Of a stretch of DNA of 64,000 nucleotides, positions 1-11,489 are shown piece by piece (position 1 is the first letter of the stretch; each line of letters begins with the position of its first letter). The notes under the pieces were generated by a model. That model was not told the origin of the DNA and searched no databases. It worked only from the letters and a program-made list of their open reading frames with translations. Both the position numbers and the translations under genes were made by a program. The DNA lies in the NCBI GenBank assembly GCA_036873755.1, contig JAVTVY010020470.1, forward strand, positions 19,390 to 83,389. Direction: 5' to 3'. Origin of the DNA: Hanleya hanleyi. Lineage: Eukaryota > Mollusca > Polyplacophora > Lepidopleurida > Hanleyidae.

Positions 1-2262
1 ATGCTGACAACGCTCACAATGCCGACACAGCAGTCTCTGTTACGCTGGCTATACAATATCCGCAGACACTGCAGACAGACAGATGCGGACACTGCAGTCT
101 CAGATTTATAAGGCTGATAACGCTGACTATACGTATCCGCAGTGTTTGCTTCAAAACGCAGAACGCTGACAACGCGGACTCTTTGAAAGACAAGAGCAAA
201 AATGCTAACAATGCCGAGACTGCAGTCTCTGTTTTATAATGATGACAATGCTGACTATGCAATATCCGCAGTGTTTGGTTTAAAACTCAGAACGCTGACG
301 ACGTGGACCCTCTAAAAGAGAGGAGCGAGAATGCTGACAATGGGGACACTGCAGTCTCAGATTTATAAGGCTGACAACGCTGACTATGCAATATCCGCAG
401 TGTTTGCTTTTAAAACGCAGAACGCTGACAACGCGGACCCTTTAAAAGACAAGAGCAAGAATGCTGACAATACGGACACTGCAGACTCAGATTTATAAGG
501 CTGACAACGCTGACTATACATAACCGCAGTGTTTGCTTTAAAACGCAGAAGGCTGACAAAGCGGACCCTTTAAAAGACAAGAGCAAGAATGCTGACAATG
601 CCGACACTGCAGTTATGTTTTATAATGCTGACAACGCTGACTATACAATATCCGCAGTGTTTGCTTTTAAAACGCAGAACGCTGACAACGCAGACCCTTT
701 GAAAGACAAACACAAGAATGCTGACAATGTGGACACTGTTTTAAAATGCTGACAACGCTGACTATGCAATATCCGCAGTGTTTGCTTTCAAAACGCAGAA
801 CGCTGACAACGCGGACACTTTAAAAGACAAGAGCAAGAATGCTGACAATGCGGACACTGCAGTCCCAGATTAATAAGGCTGATAACCCTGACCATACATA
901 TCAGCAGTGTTTGCTTTAAAACGCAGAACGCTGACAACGCGGACCCTTTGAAAGACAAGAGCAAGAATGCTGACAATGCCGAGAGTGCAGTCTCTGTTTT
1001 ATAATGCTGACAATGCCGACTATGCAATATCCGCAGTGTTTGCTTTTAAAACGCAGAACGCTGACAACGCGGACCCTTTAAAAGACAAGAGCAAGAATGC
1101 TGACAATGTGGACACTGCAGTCTCTGTTTTATAATGCTGACAATGCTGACTATGCAATATCCGCATTTATAATGCTGACAACGCTGACTATACAATATCC
1201 GCAATGTTTGCTTTTAAAACGCAGAACGCTGACAACGCAGACCCTTTGAAAGACAAGCACAAGAATGCTGACAATGTGGACACTGTTTTAAAATGCTCAC
1301 AACGCTGACTATGCAATATCTGCAGTGTTTGCTTTCAAAACGCAGAACGCTGACAACGCGGACCCTTTAAAAGACAAGAGCAAGAATGCTGACAATGCGG
1401 ACACTGCAGTCTCTGTTTTATAATGCTGACAATGCTGACTATGCAATATCCGCAGTGTTTGCTTTTAGAACGCAGAACGCTGACAAAGCGAACCCTTTAA
1501 AAGACAAGAGCAAGAATACTGGACACTGCAGTCTCAGATTTGTAAGGCTGACAACGCTGACTATACAATATCCGCAGTGTTCGCTTTTGAAACGCAGAAC
1601 GCTGACAACGCAGACCCTTTGAAAGACAAGCACAAGAATGCTGACAATGTGGACACTGCAGTCTCTGTTTTATAATGCTGACAACGCTGACTATGCAATA
1701 TCCGCAGTGTTTGCTTTTAAAACGCAGAACGCTGACAACTCGAACCCTTTAAAAGACAAGAGCAAGAATGCTGACAATGCGGACACTGCAGTCTCAGATT
1801 TATAAGGCTGACAACGCTGACTATACGTATCCGCAGTGTTTGCTTCAAAACGCAGAACGCTGACAACGCGGACCCTTTGAAAGACAAGAGCAAAAATGCT
1901 GACAACGCAGTGTCTGCATTGTAGTCTGGAAGACTGCAGTCTCTGTTTTATAATGCTGACAATGCTGACTATGCAATATCCGCAGAACGCTGACAACGCG
2001 GAACCTTTAAAAGACAAGGGGAAGAATGCTGACAACGCAGTGTCTGCATTGTAGCTTAAATCACTCCCTCTACAAGAACAACGCTGACAAGCGGAGTAAC
2101 GCTGATAATGCCGACTCTGCGGTCTCTGCTTTGTTGGGCTTACAACGCTGACTATCCCAGTGTCAGCGTTCAACTTGAAGAACGCTGACAGAAGAACGCC
2201 GACATTGTCGACACGGAAAATGAAAAGAACAAGGATGATGTACAAGGCTAACAACGGCGACA
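1..2262. repeat. ~128-bp satellite array (about 17 units)
   Basis: The stretch is built from diverged copies of one unit of about 121-131 bp. Landmarks recur in order: GCTGACAACGCTGACTA, ATATCCGCAGTGTTTGC, AAAACGCAGAACGCTGAC, then a segment with AAAGACAAGAGCAAGAATGC. The landmark GTGTTTG falls near 268, 399, 529, 657, 778, 906 and 1036. A shorter GCTGACAA motif recurs inside each unit. Open frames on either strand come from stop-poor repeat sequence and change frame between units, so they are not taken as genes. The array starts before the window and breaks up after about 2,030. Confidence 0.9.
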
Positions 2263-2469
2263 GTGCGGATTACATCCTCTCTCTCTACGTGTACCGCGCC
2301 CCCACCCACCCACCCGCCCTTAAAAATTGAAGGGAGTTAATCCCTTGAAAATGGAAGGTTGAATTTTCTCCCGTGCTTCCTTACATGAAGTATGGACCGA
2401 AGGTGAAGGGGGAGTAATGATTTTGATAGAGTAAGTGTTGGCAGTGTCAGATCGGCCGGTGTTTTTAAT

Positions 2470-2488
2470 GGGGGGAGGGAGGGAGGGA
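2470..2488 (+). other. G-quadruplex-capable G tract
   Basis: Four runs of three or more G are separated by single A residues, enough to form an intramolecular G4. It sits between the satellite and the endonuclease gene. The rest of 2263-2551 holds C-rich short repeats (CCCACC) near 2,300 and no other recognisable feature. Confidence 0.5.
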
Positions 2489-2551
2489 GAACATTTCAGA
2501 ATTGTTGGCCTGGGGATAGGAACAAATATAATTCACAGAATTACCTTGAAT

Positions 2552-2932
2552 TCAAAATAATAGACAATGGGGAATGTGTAACTCTGTGCACTTCCCATTA
2601 TTGAGGCAAGTCAGTCTCTCCATGTTAACTGAGTGTGGCTCTAAAATCAGATGTACAGGGTTAACACAAGCTGGGGTGTGGCATAGGTGGCTCACATCCA
2701 GGGTGTCACCATCAGAATTATATCCGGGCAGATCATATGTTTTTGTGGAAATCATATACTGAAGGCGATGTGCCCTGAACTCGGTCTTCACACCATTTGG
2801 CGAAATAAATACAATGCGCCCATATCCATCCAGCTTTTTGGCCCCATGCCACACAAAGCACCCATAATTTTCAGGATTTGGGCAACAGTGCCTCAAAATC
2901 CTCTTTTGTGCATCTGCAAACCATGCATCCAT
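2552..2932 (-). CDS. His-Cys box (His-Me finger) endonuclease-like protein, 126 aa
   Basis: Intact 126-residue frame with a true ATG; an in-frame stop lies a short way upstream, so the start is probably right unless an upstream exon joins at the AG just before it. Residues 81-123 carry the zinc-binding loop of His-Cys box homing endonucleases. SHLCH (81-85) supplies the putative catalytic H82. N103 follows 21 residues later, the spacing of the I-PpoI pair H98/N119. C25, C84, C89 and H94 match the first zinc site, and C109, C115, H119 and C123 match the second. Residues 24-60 (GYGRI, HRLQYM) look like the DNA-binding strand region. Known members cut DNA at long recognition sites. This copy lacks an rDNA context and sits alone between a satellite and non-coding DNA; it could be free-standing, domesticated or part of an unrecognised mobile element. 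The family call is firm; activity is inference. Confidence 0.75.
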   Translation of the reverse strand: MDAWFADAQKRILRHCCPNPENYGCFVWHGAKKLDGYGRIVFISPNGVKTEFRAHRLQYMISTKTYDLPGYNSDGDTLDVSHLCHTPACVNPVHLILEPHSVNMERLTCLNNGKCTELHIPHCLLF

Positions 2933-3019
2933 GTTTTTGATAACTTTAAAACTACCTGGGACTCAATGCAAAATATGGTAAAAAATTACTGTCAGCATCT
3001 TCAGGTTGCACACCACTAA

Positions 3020-4591
3020 ATGATGGCCTTACTATTTATGTAGTAAATTGGCATGGCACATCCAAGCAAAAAGGTATTCCCAATATTTCGCGGCCACTAA
3101 TAACATGTATCATCAGATAGATTGACCTTTTGCCTTCAAAAATATCAGAAATTGAGGGTATGTTATGTACCATTTTTCTTGGCTAAAAACGTCTCTTGTG
3201 AATGAGGTCATAGCATCAGACTCACTATGGCAACCATTGGGGTGTGTCAGAAAGTTTTAATAGAAATATATTTTTTATCTACTATGTGACCAGAAAACTT
3301 ATATAATTCTGAAGACCACATATTGTATGAAGAAATGTAAAAATATGAAACTAACCATTCCACTTCCGGGAGGAATATGGACCAATCACAAAAGCCGATT
3401 TTTTACTCTCCGGGATAATCCTCGGTACAAGAAATCATCCATTTGGTGGTGTGTAACCAGCATAGCCACACATGCACACACATTCTAGCAGATTGGCAGA
3501 CCGCAAGAGTAGTCTCCCCTACACCAGTGGTGAGACCAGCTAAACATATCAGTCTCTGAATCACATATAATAAAATAATTCTCAATAAAACTAAACACAT
3601 AAGTTTGGCCTTAACAACATTAATGTGTGTTGTATTGACAGTCACGTCCTGAAAGTTTATCATAGGCGGAAGAATGGTCTGTTTGGGTTGCAGTATATAG
3701 CCGAAAAAATCACAAAATATATGTTTTAATGATATAGTTCACTTTCAAATAGATTCTATCAGAACACCCTACCGAATCGGCAAGTATGATGGTAGGTAAA
3801 CACCGCCGATCACGTGTCAAATCAGTCAATGGTAGGTTTTCCGGTGCTTTCGTTATCAAGCGTGGGCGTGTGTCTGACCAGACGACAGTGACCACAGCCG
3901 AAAATGAACGATTTTCAGCATATCGATGACAGGTATGGTTACTGGTGTCCAGTCATTTTGTGATGGAAGAGATATCGTACTATATTGTCACCAAATGTAG
4001 GGTTATTACTATTTCAAGTTAACAAAATTTTTAAACATTTTTGCGGCGAGAGGCGTTTTTAGGTGTTGGTGGACACTCCATGGTAGGTATTAGCATCGAA
4101 TTATAGTGTGAGAAAATGAGCACAAAATGAACACGTGGGAACTTACTACCTGCCTCATGTATCACTGACTCATTCATCTCTCGATTCCTTTCACTTGTGT
4201 GTGTTAAAGAGGAATATGAACCATTAATAGTTTATTCTCTGTCTATCTGATATTACGACAGTCCACGGTATATCATCATCGGATCGATCGACCTTTGGTA
4301 GCAGGATTAGATTTATTTTTATTTTTTGTATCTGCCCACTTCAATTTCAATATAGTGAGTGCTCAACCTCAGATGCGTTAATTGCTTGAGGAAACAACGT
4401 TGTTTCATGAGTTGCAGGTAAGGAGAGAACTCAAGTTTTTACTTAATTTTGCTGTAAGTTCGTAACTTCGCATCAGATGTAGTAATACTACGAAAATATA
4501 CATCGAAGGCAGATGTCAACATCTCTTTAATCTCTAAAATTAAAGATGAGGTTAAGTCATGAATATATATGAGATGTCGAGCAAATGAGTC
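3020..4591. other. No gene seen; AT-rich intergenic DNA
   Basis: Short frames on both strands show no recognisable motif or codon-like pattern. I see no clear repeat boundaries here. Confidence 0.5.
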
Positions 4592-4738
4592 GATTTGCTG
4601 ATATCTGCAAATGAGTGATATCACCAAATCATTTGATATCAGCGAATCATTTGATCATATCAGCGAAACATTTGCAGATATCAGCAAATCGACTGATTTG
4701 CTGATATTAGCAAATCATTTGATGATATCATTAAATAT
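4592..4738. repeat. Dyad-rich TGATATCA array
   Basis: Successive copies of TGATATCAGCAAAT and its complement alternate, each centred on the palindrome TGATATCA. Neighbouring motifs can pair, so either strand folds into several alternative hairpins. The same motif forms a second array at 6,050-6,270. Confidence 0.75.
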
Positions 4739-4814
4739 GGCGGAAAGCGAATATAAACCTGAATGTAAATGCCTGCTCCCTTCACATGTTGTTGATAAAT
4801 TAATTATCACCTAA

Positions 4815-6045
4815 GACCCTCTGCCGACAAATCACATTTACTACTTAATTACAGACAATTACAATATATCAATAACACACATATTCATTAGATCAGCATT
4901 TGAGTATAAAGGGGGTGAGACGAAAGGAAAATTACTTTTGCAGCATACTTTTTTAAGCCATAGTACGGTCGCAATCGTGAAAGGAAAATTGCGGACAATT
5001 TGCGTTTGCTATTTATCATAAATATTGAATATTTCTTCTGGTTGCAATTTAGAAAATATATCCAATATTTAGCATTTGTGCTAATTATACAATATATTGT
5101 CTTTGAGAACAGGCAAGTCAAAGTGCTAACTAGCAGTAATCTTAGAAATTATCTTCAAAGTAGCACACCCCTTTCCAAATATCACTGATTTTAGAAATTA
5201 TTTGCGAAGTAGCAGATCTGCTAAATAGCATGCGTGACAATAATAACCATTATTATATTTATTAGAGTGTGTCCCTATATAAATTGTAATGAGATAAAAC
5301 TGCATATTCCCCGGTCAACAAAACTGCATATTCCACCCCCCATGGAATATACACTAAAGTGAGATAATTACAACAGAGGTCGCCCCGTTCTCTCAGTTGC
5401 GCTGCAAACAGCCCATCACGGAGCAGTTCGTCAAGTTGATTTTAGCTGGAGAACACAGCAGAAATAAATTATCTCCCTCCCCCCCCCCCTCCATTTAATT
5501 GTAAGTAGAATCGTACCCAAGCACATTATTGGAGTAACTAACAAGCGGCATCGAACAACTATACGTGCGTTGCGAGATTTACACGATAGTAGTGAAGCAG
5601 CTTCGAATCAGTGGAATCTCGTGCATGAAAAATAATGTTGCTGGCGATTGCCCACTGAAAGCAATCAACTCAGAAGGATTGCGCTCTTACAAAATAAACA
5701 TAAAAACATTATTTTGCTCGAGAGATAATAACACAAGGCTATTCTATGGATAACAACTTCTTTATTGCTGTGGAGCTGACGTTTCGTTGGAGATACTTCC
5801 AACTTTTTCAAAGCTAATGGAGAGATAATAGATTAGCACAGAGTCGGCTGTGCATATTGCCCTCGCCTATGCACAACCTCGGGGCAACGAAACTGCATAT
5901 TCCCCTCAAAACAAGGCAATATTTTCATATTTCTGCACCTTAATGGAAAATAATGGAGCGAGCTTGTGAAACGGAACATGCGCTGTGAGGAGGTTTATTC
6001 TCGTTCTGAACAGGGAGCCTTCCCTGTTATGGTTCCTACTTTGAC
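4815..6045. other. No gene seen between the two dyad arrays
   Basis: AT-rich DNA with a C tract near 5,485. The phrase ACTGCATATTCC appears three times (about 5,300, 5,325 and 5,890). The two flanking TGATATCA arrays could be the ends of one mobile element spanning 4.6-6.3 kb, but I find no terminal duplication that would prove it. Confidence 0.35.
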
Positions 6046-6049
6046 ATTT

Positions 6050-6270
6050 CGTCATGTTTAATGATATCATCAAATATAAAGCATTTGTTGATATCATCAA
6101 ATCATATGGTGATATCAGCAAATCATTTGCTGATATCATCAAATGATTTTCTGATATCAGCAAATTGTTGATATTAGCAAATATTTGCTGATATCAGCAA
6201 ATATTTGATGACACCAGCAAATATTTAATGATATCATCAAATGATTTGAAGATATTCGCAAGTATTTGAT
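6050..6270. repeat. Dyad-rich TGATATCA array, second copy
   Basis: About ten overlapping TGATATCA/TGATATTA palindromes sit in the context ATTTGCTGATATCAGCAAAT or ATTTGATGATATCATCAAAT. Same motif as 4,592-4,738. Confidence 0.75.
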
Positions 6271-6494
6271 GATACCAAATACTGAATAAATAGTCAAATG
6301 GCTTGCGAGGTAGCGAGGTCCGGTCCGGAAGACTGGGCTGCTTAACCCGGCGTATACATTCTGCAGTATGTATGCTCATATGTACCTACATGTTGACCTA
6401 TATATTACAAAAGAACTTGTATCTGCTTTACAAACACTGAGTACGCTGGGAGAATTGAGTTCTAAATATTTAAAGTTTGTTTACTACCACCGGC

Positions 6495-7069
6495 AGATCG
6501 GACAGAATTTCAAGAGGAAATACACCGGTATACACCTTTACCGATGCCCCGATTAAAACCGTATGTATACATCATTTAATAGCATACACCGGTATCGAGT
6601 TAGTGGACGTTTGTTCGACATTCTCTCAACAAATAACAGGATGTATTACATCCCATCAATTTACTGCTACCGATGATTCATAGTGTTTTATATGGGAGCT
6701 GATATCTGCCATGTCGTACCATCCTGCTATCGCCCTAGGGGCCATGCAAAATTTATCGATTGGGTAGGGCCGGTGCAACAAAGATCGGACAGAATTTCAA
6801 GAGGAAATACACCGGTATACACCTTTACCGATGCCCCGATTAAAACCGTATGTATACATCATTTAATAGCATACACCGGTATCGAGTTAGTGGGCGTTTG
6901 CTCGACATTCTGTCAACAAATAACAGGATGTATTACATCCCATCAATTTACTGCTACCGATGATTCATAGTGTTTTATATGGGAGCTGATATCTGTCATG
7001 TCGTACCATCCTGCTATCGCCCTAGGGACCATGCAAAATTTATCGATGGGGTAGGGCCGATGCAACAAA
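6495..7069. repeat. Tandem duplication of a 287-bp unit
   Basis: Unit 1 (6495-6781) and unit 2 (6782-7069) begin with AGATCGGACAGAATTTC and end with GGGCCGRTGCAACA. Only a handful of substitutions separate them, so the duplication is recent. 287 is not a multiple of three and the frames crossing it have no recognisable domain, so it is treated as non-coding. The next 350 bp (7,070-7,424) hold nothing I recognise. Confidence 0.9.
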
Positions 7070-7424
7070 GAAAATCATCAAAACAAATCCTTGGTTAAAA
7101 CCAAAAACAAAAATTTGGGTAAAACCAAAAATAAAAATGTGTGTGCGGCAAATATAATATCGTTAAAAATTCATGACGAAGTCAACTGATTTGATTTATG
7201 GCTAACTATAGTTCCACCGCGTCTCGACGGTTTAGCAAAGCTTTATTCGATAAATACGGCTATTTATATATACACACATGTAATATTGACTTGGATACTG
7301 TAGTCTAAGCAACAGTATACATGGCTATATAACAATCGACGGATTCCAATGCATCATTGACAGTATATCCCGTATTATTACAGACAATAAAAGAGGCAAA
7401 ACATAATGTTTCTTTTTTTTATTA

Positions 7425-7800
7425 ACTGTGTGTGTGCGTGCGTGTGTATGTGTATGTATGCCTCTGTGTGTGTGTGTATGTGTGTGCTTGCGTATGTGTT
7501 TACGCGTGGGTGTGTATGCGTGTATGTGCGCGTGCATGCGCGTGTGTATGAGTCTGTGTGTATGTGTGCATTGCGTCTGTGTGTATGTGTGTATGCGTGT
7601 ATGCGTCTGTGTGTATGCGTGTGTGTGTGTGTATGCAACCACCACCACCACCACCATCACCACTGCCACCACCACACACCACCACCATTACACACCACCA
7701 CACACCACCACTACCACCACCACCACCGGGCGTTGACGCCCGTCAACGCCACCACCACCACCACCACACCACCACACCACCACTACCACCTCCACCACTG
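7425..7800. repeat. GT-rich then CCA-rich microsatellite; left arm of a large inverted repeat
   Basis: Imperfect GTGTGT/GTATGC sequence runs to about 7,634 and then changes abruptly to CCA/CAC triplets. From about 7,432 to 7,690 the irregular interruptions (the CATTGCGTCTG, ATGCCTCTG and TTTACGCGTGGG islands) match the reverse complement of 8,380-8,645 nearly base for base. The pair is therefore an inverted duplication and not two independent microsatellites. Confidence 0.85.
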
Positions 7801-8370
7801 GGCACACGTATCTGGTGCACTCTGTACCCTATAGCCCGTAGGGCATAGGGTACACCAGGGTGTTGGTGCGATCGGAGCTCTTGGAGCTCAAAGCGTGTGG
7901 AGCTCAGAGCTTGGAAGTGACATTTGCATATGACCTCTGTGAGGTCACTTCCGCTTCCGTTCACGTGACCCGAACTGACCTTTGACCCCTGCGCGCAATT
8001 TATATGAGAGGAAGAAAGATCTACACGTTCACAACTGTTCCTATAGTCCGGAAGTAACCTTTGACACCTGCGCTGCTCGGAAGTGACGTCATCGTACGCA
8101 GGCGCGCACACACACATATGTCTGTGTGTAGGTGTGTCTGTCGCCGTGTGCCATGATACAGACAGATGAGAGGAAGAAAGATATACGCGTTCACAAATGT
8201 TCCTATAGTCCGGAAGTAACCTTTGACCCCTGCCTTGCTCGGAAGTGACGTCATCGTACGCAGGCGCATACACACACACATACCTGGTGCACCCTGTACC
8301 CTATAGCGCGTAGGTGTACATGCACGCATACGTACACACACAATATGACTATTCACATGCAGGACAACAT
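7801..8370. repeat. Spacer of the inverted repeat, with a 99-bp direct duplication
   Basis: Segments 8006-8104 and 8168-8266 are direct copies. Each has GAGAGGAAGAAAGAT, a GTTCCTATAGTCCGGAAGT block and a TGACGTCAT palindrome (CRE-type). The phrase GGTGCAC..TGTACCCTATAG occurs near both ends (7,815 and 8,286). The phrase CAGACAGATGAGAG before the second copy also appears near 36,515 inside the virus-like element. No gene seen. Confidence 0.6.
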
Positions 8371-9545
8371 GTGTAATGGTGGTGGTGTGTGGTGGTGTGT
8401 GGTGGTGGTAGTGGTGATGGTGGTGGTGGTGGTGGTTGCATACACACACACACACGCATACACGCAGACTCATACACGCATACACACATACACACAGACG
8501 CAATGCACACATACACACAGACTCATACACACGCGCACACACGCGCACACACACGCATACACACCCACGCGTAAACACACTCGCAAGCACACACATACAC
8601 ACACACAGAGGCATACATACACATACCCATACACACGCACGCACATACACACACACGCCTACACACACAAGCTCACACACACACACACGCACACAGACAC
8701 GTGTACATACACACACGCACACAGGCGCATACACACAGACGCATACACACATTCACGCACATGCACGCACACGTACACACACAGATACACACGCACACAC
8801 ACACACGCACACACAGACGCATGCACACATGCATACACACACACACACACGCATACACACACACACGCACACATACACAAACACACACACACACACGCAT
8901 ACACACAGACGCATACACAGACGCAATGTACACATACACACACATGCATACATACATACAAACACACACAAACACAGACGCATACACACATTTGCATACA
9001 CACACACGCTCGCATACACAGACGCATACACACACACGCTCGCATACACAGACGCATACACACAATTGCATAAACGCACGCACGCATACACACACACGCA
9101 TACACACAAGCATACACACACACGCACGCACACATACACACAGACTCATACACACGTGCACACACGCACACACACACGCATACACACCCACGCGTAAACA
9201 CACTCGCACGCACACACATACACACGCACAGAGGCATACATACACATACCCATGCACACGCACGCACATACACACACACGCCTACACACACAAGCTCACA
9301 CACACACACACACGCACACAGACACGTGTACACACACACACGCACACAGGCGCATACACACAGACGCATACACACATTCACGCACATGCACGCACACGTA
9401 CACACACCAATACACACGCACACACACACACGCACACGCATACACACACGCATACATTCACGTACACACACACGCACATACACGCACACACACACACACA
9501 CGCACACACACAGACGCATACACACATGCATACACACACAATATG
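8371..9545. repeat. GGT triplets then CA-rich microsatellite; right arm plus internal ~620-bp duplication
   Basis: GGT/GTG triplets (to about 8,440) lead into a long ACAC/GCATAC tract. Distinctive islands recur about 610-626 bp apart (ACGCGTAAACACACTCGCA near 8,568 and 9,190; GAGGCATACATACACATACC near 8,607 and 9,230), so the right part of the tract is a tandem copy of the left part. The phrase CAATATGACTATTCACATGC flanks it at about 8,341 and 9,539. Long frames on both strands are microsatellite artefacts. Confidence 0.9.
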
Positions 9546-9599
9546 ACTATTCACATGCAGGACATGAGAGCTTCTGGACATGGACCTGATAGAAGTCCG

Positions 9600-9770
9600 G
9601 AATGGTGGAACATTCGTAAACATCCAGGCACTTTCACATCCGGGGACTTTTACATCCGGGTACATCCGGGTTCTTGTACATCCAGGCTCTTGTCAATGAC
9701 GTCCGCGCCTACATCCCGGTACTTCTATCCGGGTCCTTCAGCTGTGTGTTCCATACGGGTACATCGGGGT
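9600..9770. other. Degraded terminal-repeat-like sequence of the virus-like element family
   Basis: Repeated ACATCCGGGT words and the phrase GACGTCCGCGCCTA match the inner part of the terminal inverted repeats of the 32.5-40.2 kb element (about 32,675-32,740). This suggests that the unit at 9.6-11.7 kb is a remnant of a related element. No matching opposite end was found. Confidence 0.45.
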
Positions 9771-9774
9771 TTAC

Positions 9775-10322
9775 ACCTGAACAGCCGGATAGTTACAGAG
9801 GTGACCGAAGAGACACGAAGGTAACCGAAGTTGTCACGGAGGTGCCCGAAAATACCCGAATGTGATCACCGAAGAGACACGGAGGTGACCGAAGATGTCA
9901 CGGAGGTTACCGAAGAGACACGGAGTTGCCCGAAGAGTCACGGACGTCACCGGAGAGTGCCGGAGGTGACCGAAAACGCCCGGAGAATACCGAAAAGATA
10001 CGGAGGTTACCGAGGATGTCACGGAGGTCACCGAAGAGACACGGAGATCCATCCGGGTTTACACGGGAACAGCCGGGTAGTTACGGAGGTGACCGAAGAG
10101 ACACGGAGGTGACCGAAGATGTGACGGAGGTGCCCGGAGAGACACGGAGGTTACCGAAGATGTCACGGAGGTCACCGAAGAGACACGGAGGTGACCGAAG
10201 ATGTCACGGAGGTTACCGAAGAGACACGGAGGTGCCCGAAGAGTCACGGACGTCACCGAAAAGACACGGAGGTGACCGAAGAGACACGGAGGTTGCCGAA
10301 GAGACACGAATGTCACGGAAAA
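9775..10322. repeat. 20/21-bp minisatellite upstream of the zinc-finger gene
   Basis: About 25 imperfect units of the type ACGGAGGTGACCGAAGAGAC, alternating 20 and 21 bp. The array stops at the TATA box of the next gene, so it occupies the position of an upstream promoter region. Frames through it are repeat artefacts. Confidence 0.85.
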
Positions 10323-10325
10323 ACG

Positions 10326-10333
10326 TATAAAAG
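10326..10333 (+). promoter_or_regulatory. TATA box of the C2H2/PolB-N-like gene
   Basis: TATAAAAG lies 45 bp before the ATG at 10378, with a pyrimidine-rich TTCATCATTTC start-like sequence in between. The position fits a core promoter with a very short leader. Confidence 0.6.
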
Positions 10334-10377
10334 TGGCAATTTTTACGGCATTCATCATTTCCAGATCCACAGCCGAT

Positions 10378-11301
10378 ATGTTCTCTTGCACAACTTGCCA
10401 GAAGCTGTTTACTCGCCCAGGAGATTTGCGACGACACGAGTCCTCCATCCACAACGGTACACTATATACTTGTATAACCTGCGCACGGTCATTTAATCGG
10501 GAAGATGCTTTACTGCGCCACGAACGCTCACTCCACGAGGGCGCGAAGGAACAATGTAATGAATGTGGTCAACTCTTCAAACGACCCAGTCAGTTAAGAC
10601 AGCATCAACGTTTGATTCGTGGTCCGTCACCACGGTATGAGCGACAACTTTCCACTAAAGAGGCACCCAGGAGGGTCGGACCTAGTGAAGATGAGCCCGT
10701 AGAGACGAATGCCACTGGTGATGCGATCACGGAGAGCCCGCCTATGCCCACAGTTCAGAAGAGCCTAGATATCCAGCCGGCCCCTAGCATTACTGCTCCC
10801 AGTCATACGCCTGACAACAACGAACATTTTCTGGAAGATGCGGTAGATGTTCCCAGCGATCTCTTACCCGAAGATCATCCAGTGAGTGACATCTATCGGC
10901 GCCATTGGCCCATGATACGGCACTGTTTCCACCGTCATCGCCCTATTCAAGATATCTACAATTTTCGACTGACCAACCTCGCCCGTCTACGCAGCTACGT
11001 GGAAGCCATCTTCAATGACCAAGCTACGTCCTTCAAATTGAATCTGGCGTTTGGTTATGTGCTGCAGCATAAGGAGACAGACCAAGTCCGATCATTTTAC
11101 CCGAGCAGTAACACCCAGGCATTTGACCAACCGCTTACCATCATTAACCGGGCGTCGCTAGAGCCCGTGCTGGACCAAGTGGACCAATTGGATGTCTTGG
11201 AATGGGCCTATCAACAGCGCTCCAACACCAAGTGGGTCGTAGAGAGGGTCACCAATGTTACGTTCTTCGTGACAAAATTACGGAATCTTCCCATCGGATG
11301 A
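10378..11301 (+). CDS. C2H2 zinc-finger protein with a domain like the N-terminus of Polinton/adintovirus-type PolB proteins, 307 aa
   Basis: The first ATG after the TATA box opens a 307-codon single-exon frame. Residues 4-25 and 32-53 are regular C2H2 fingers (C-x2-C-x12-H-x4-H). Residues 60-76 are a third finger lacking its last histidine. A low-complexity Pro/Glu/Ser linker (about 80-165) follows, then a folded-looking region (168-307) with FKLNLAFGYVL (219-229), RSFYPSSNT (238-246) and RSNTKWVVERVTNVTFFV (281-298), ending LPIG. This arrangement resembles the region before the polymerase domain in PolB-type proteins of metazoan virus-like elements. Here the frame stops exactly where that domain would follow, and a poly(A) signal lies 100 bp downstream, so it looks like a self-contained gene. 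DNA binding is likely from the fingers; a role in replication is inference. The downstream module is shared with the 32.5-40.2 kb element. Confidence 0.6.
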   Translation: MFSCTTCQKLFTRPGDLRRHESSIHNGTLYTCITCARSFNREDALLRHERSLHEGAKEQCNECGQLFKRPSQLRQHQRLIRGPSPRYERQLSTKEAPRRVGPSEDEPVETNATGDAITESPPMPTVQKSLDIQPAPSITAPSHTPDNNEHFLEDAVDVPSDLLPEDHPVSDIYRRHWPMIRHCFHRHRPIQDIYNFRLTNLARLRSYVEAIFNDQATSFKLNLAFGYVLQHKETDQVRSFYPSSNTQAFDQPLTIINRASLEPVLDQVDQLDVLEWAYQQRSNTKWVVERVTNVTFFVTKLRNLPIG

Positions 11302-11400
11302 ATGTATTCACCCATGCACTGATAGATACTCAGAATGCACAAACAACTATCTGAGGATATGTGGCCTCAACGGTATCCTGGCCTGCCCGACGATGATTAG

Positions 11401-11406
11401 AATAAA
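11401..11406 (+). promoter_or_regulatory. AATAAA poly(A) signal
   Basis: Canonical hexamer 100 bp after the stop codon of the zinc-finger gene, supporting a complete transcription unit. Confidence 0.5.
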
Positions 11407-11489
11407 CGGTTCAGAGCGAACATGGGCGAAGATAGAACTTTCTGAAATGGAGACTTCTGATTGGACAATAATACATCTAACGGACAGGA

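Noticed and set aside
1691..2254. 187-residue minus-strand frame in the first satellite
   Set aside because: The same satellite unit is read in different frames along its length; no domain.
8371..9545. Long His/Thr-rich and Cys/Val-rich frames on both strands
   Set aside because: They are open only because the CA/GT microsatellite lacks stop codons; sense and antisense frames are equally open.
9834..10454. Frames through the 20/21-bp minisatellite
   Set aside because: Repeat artefacts; the antisense frames run over the promoter and start of the real gene.
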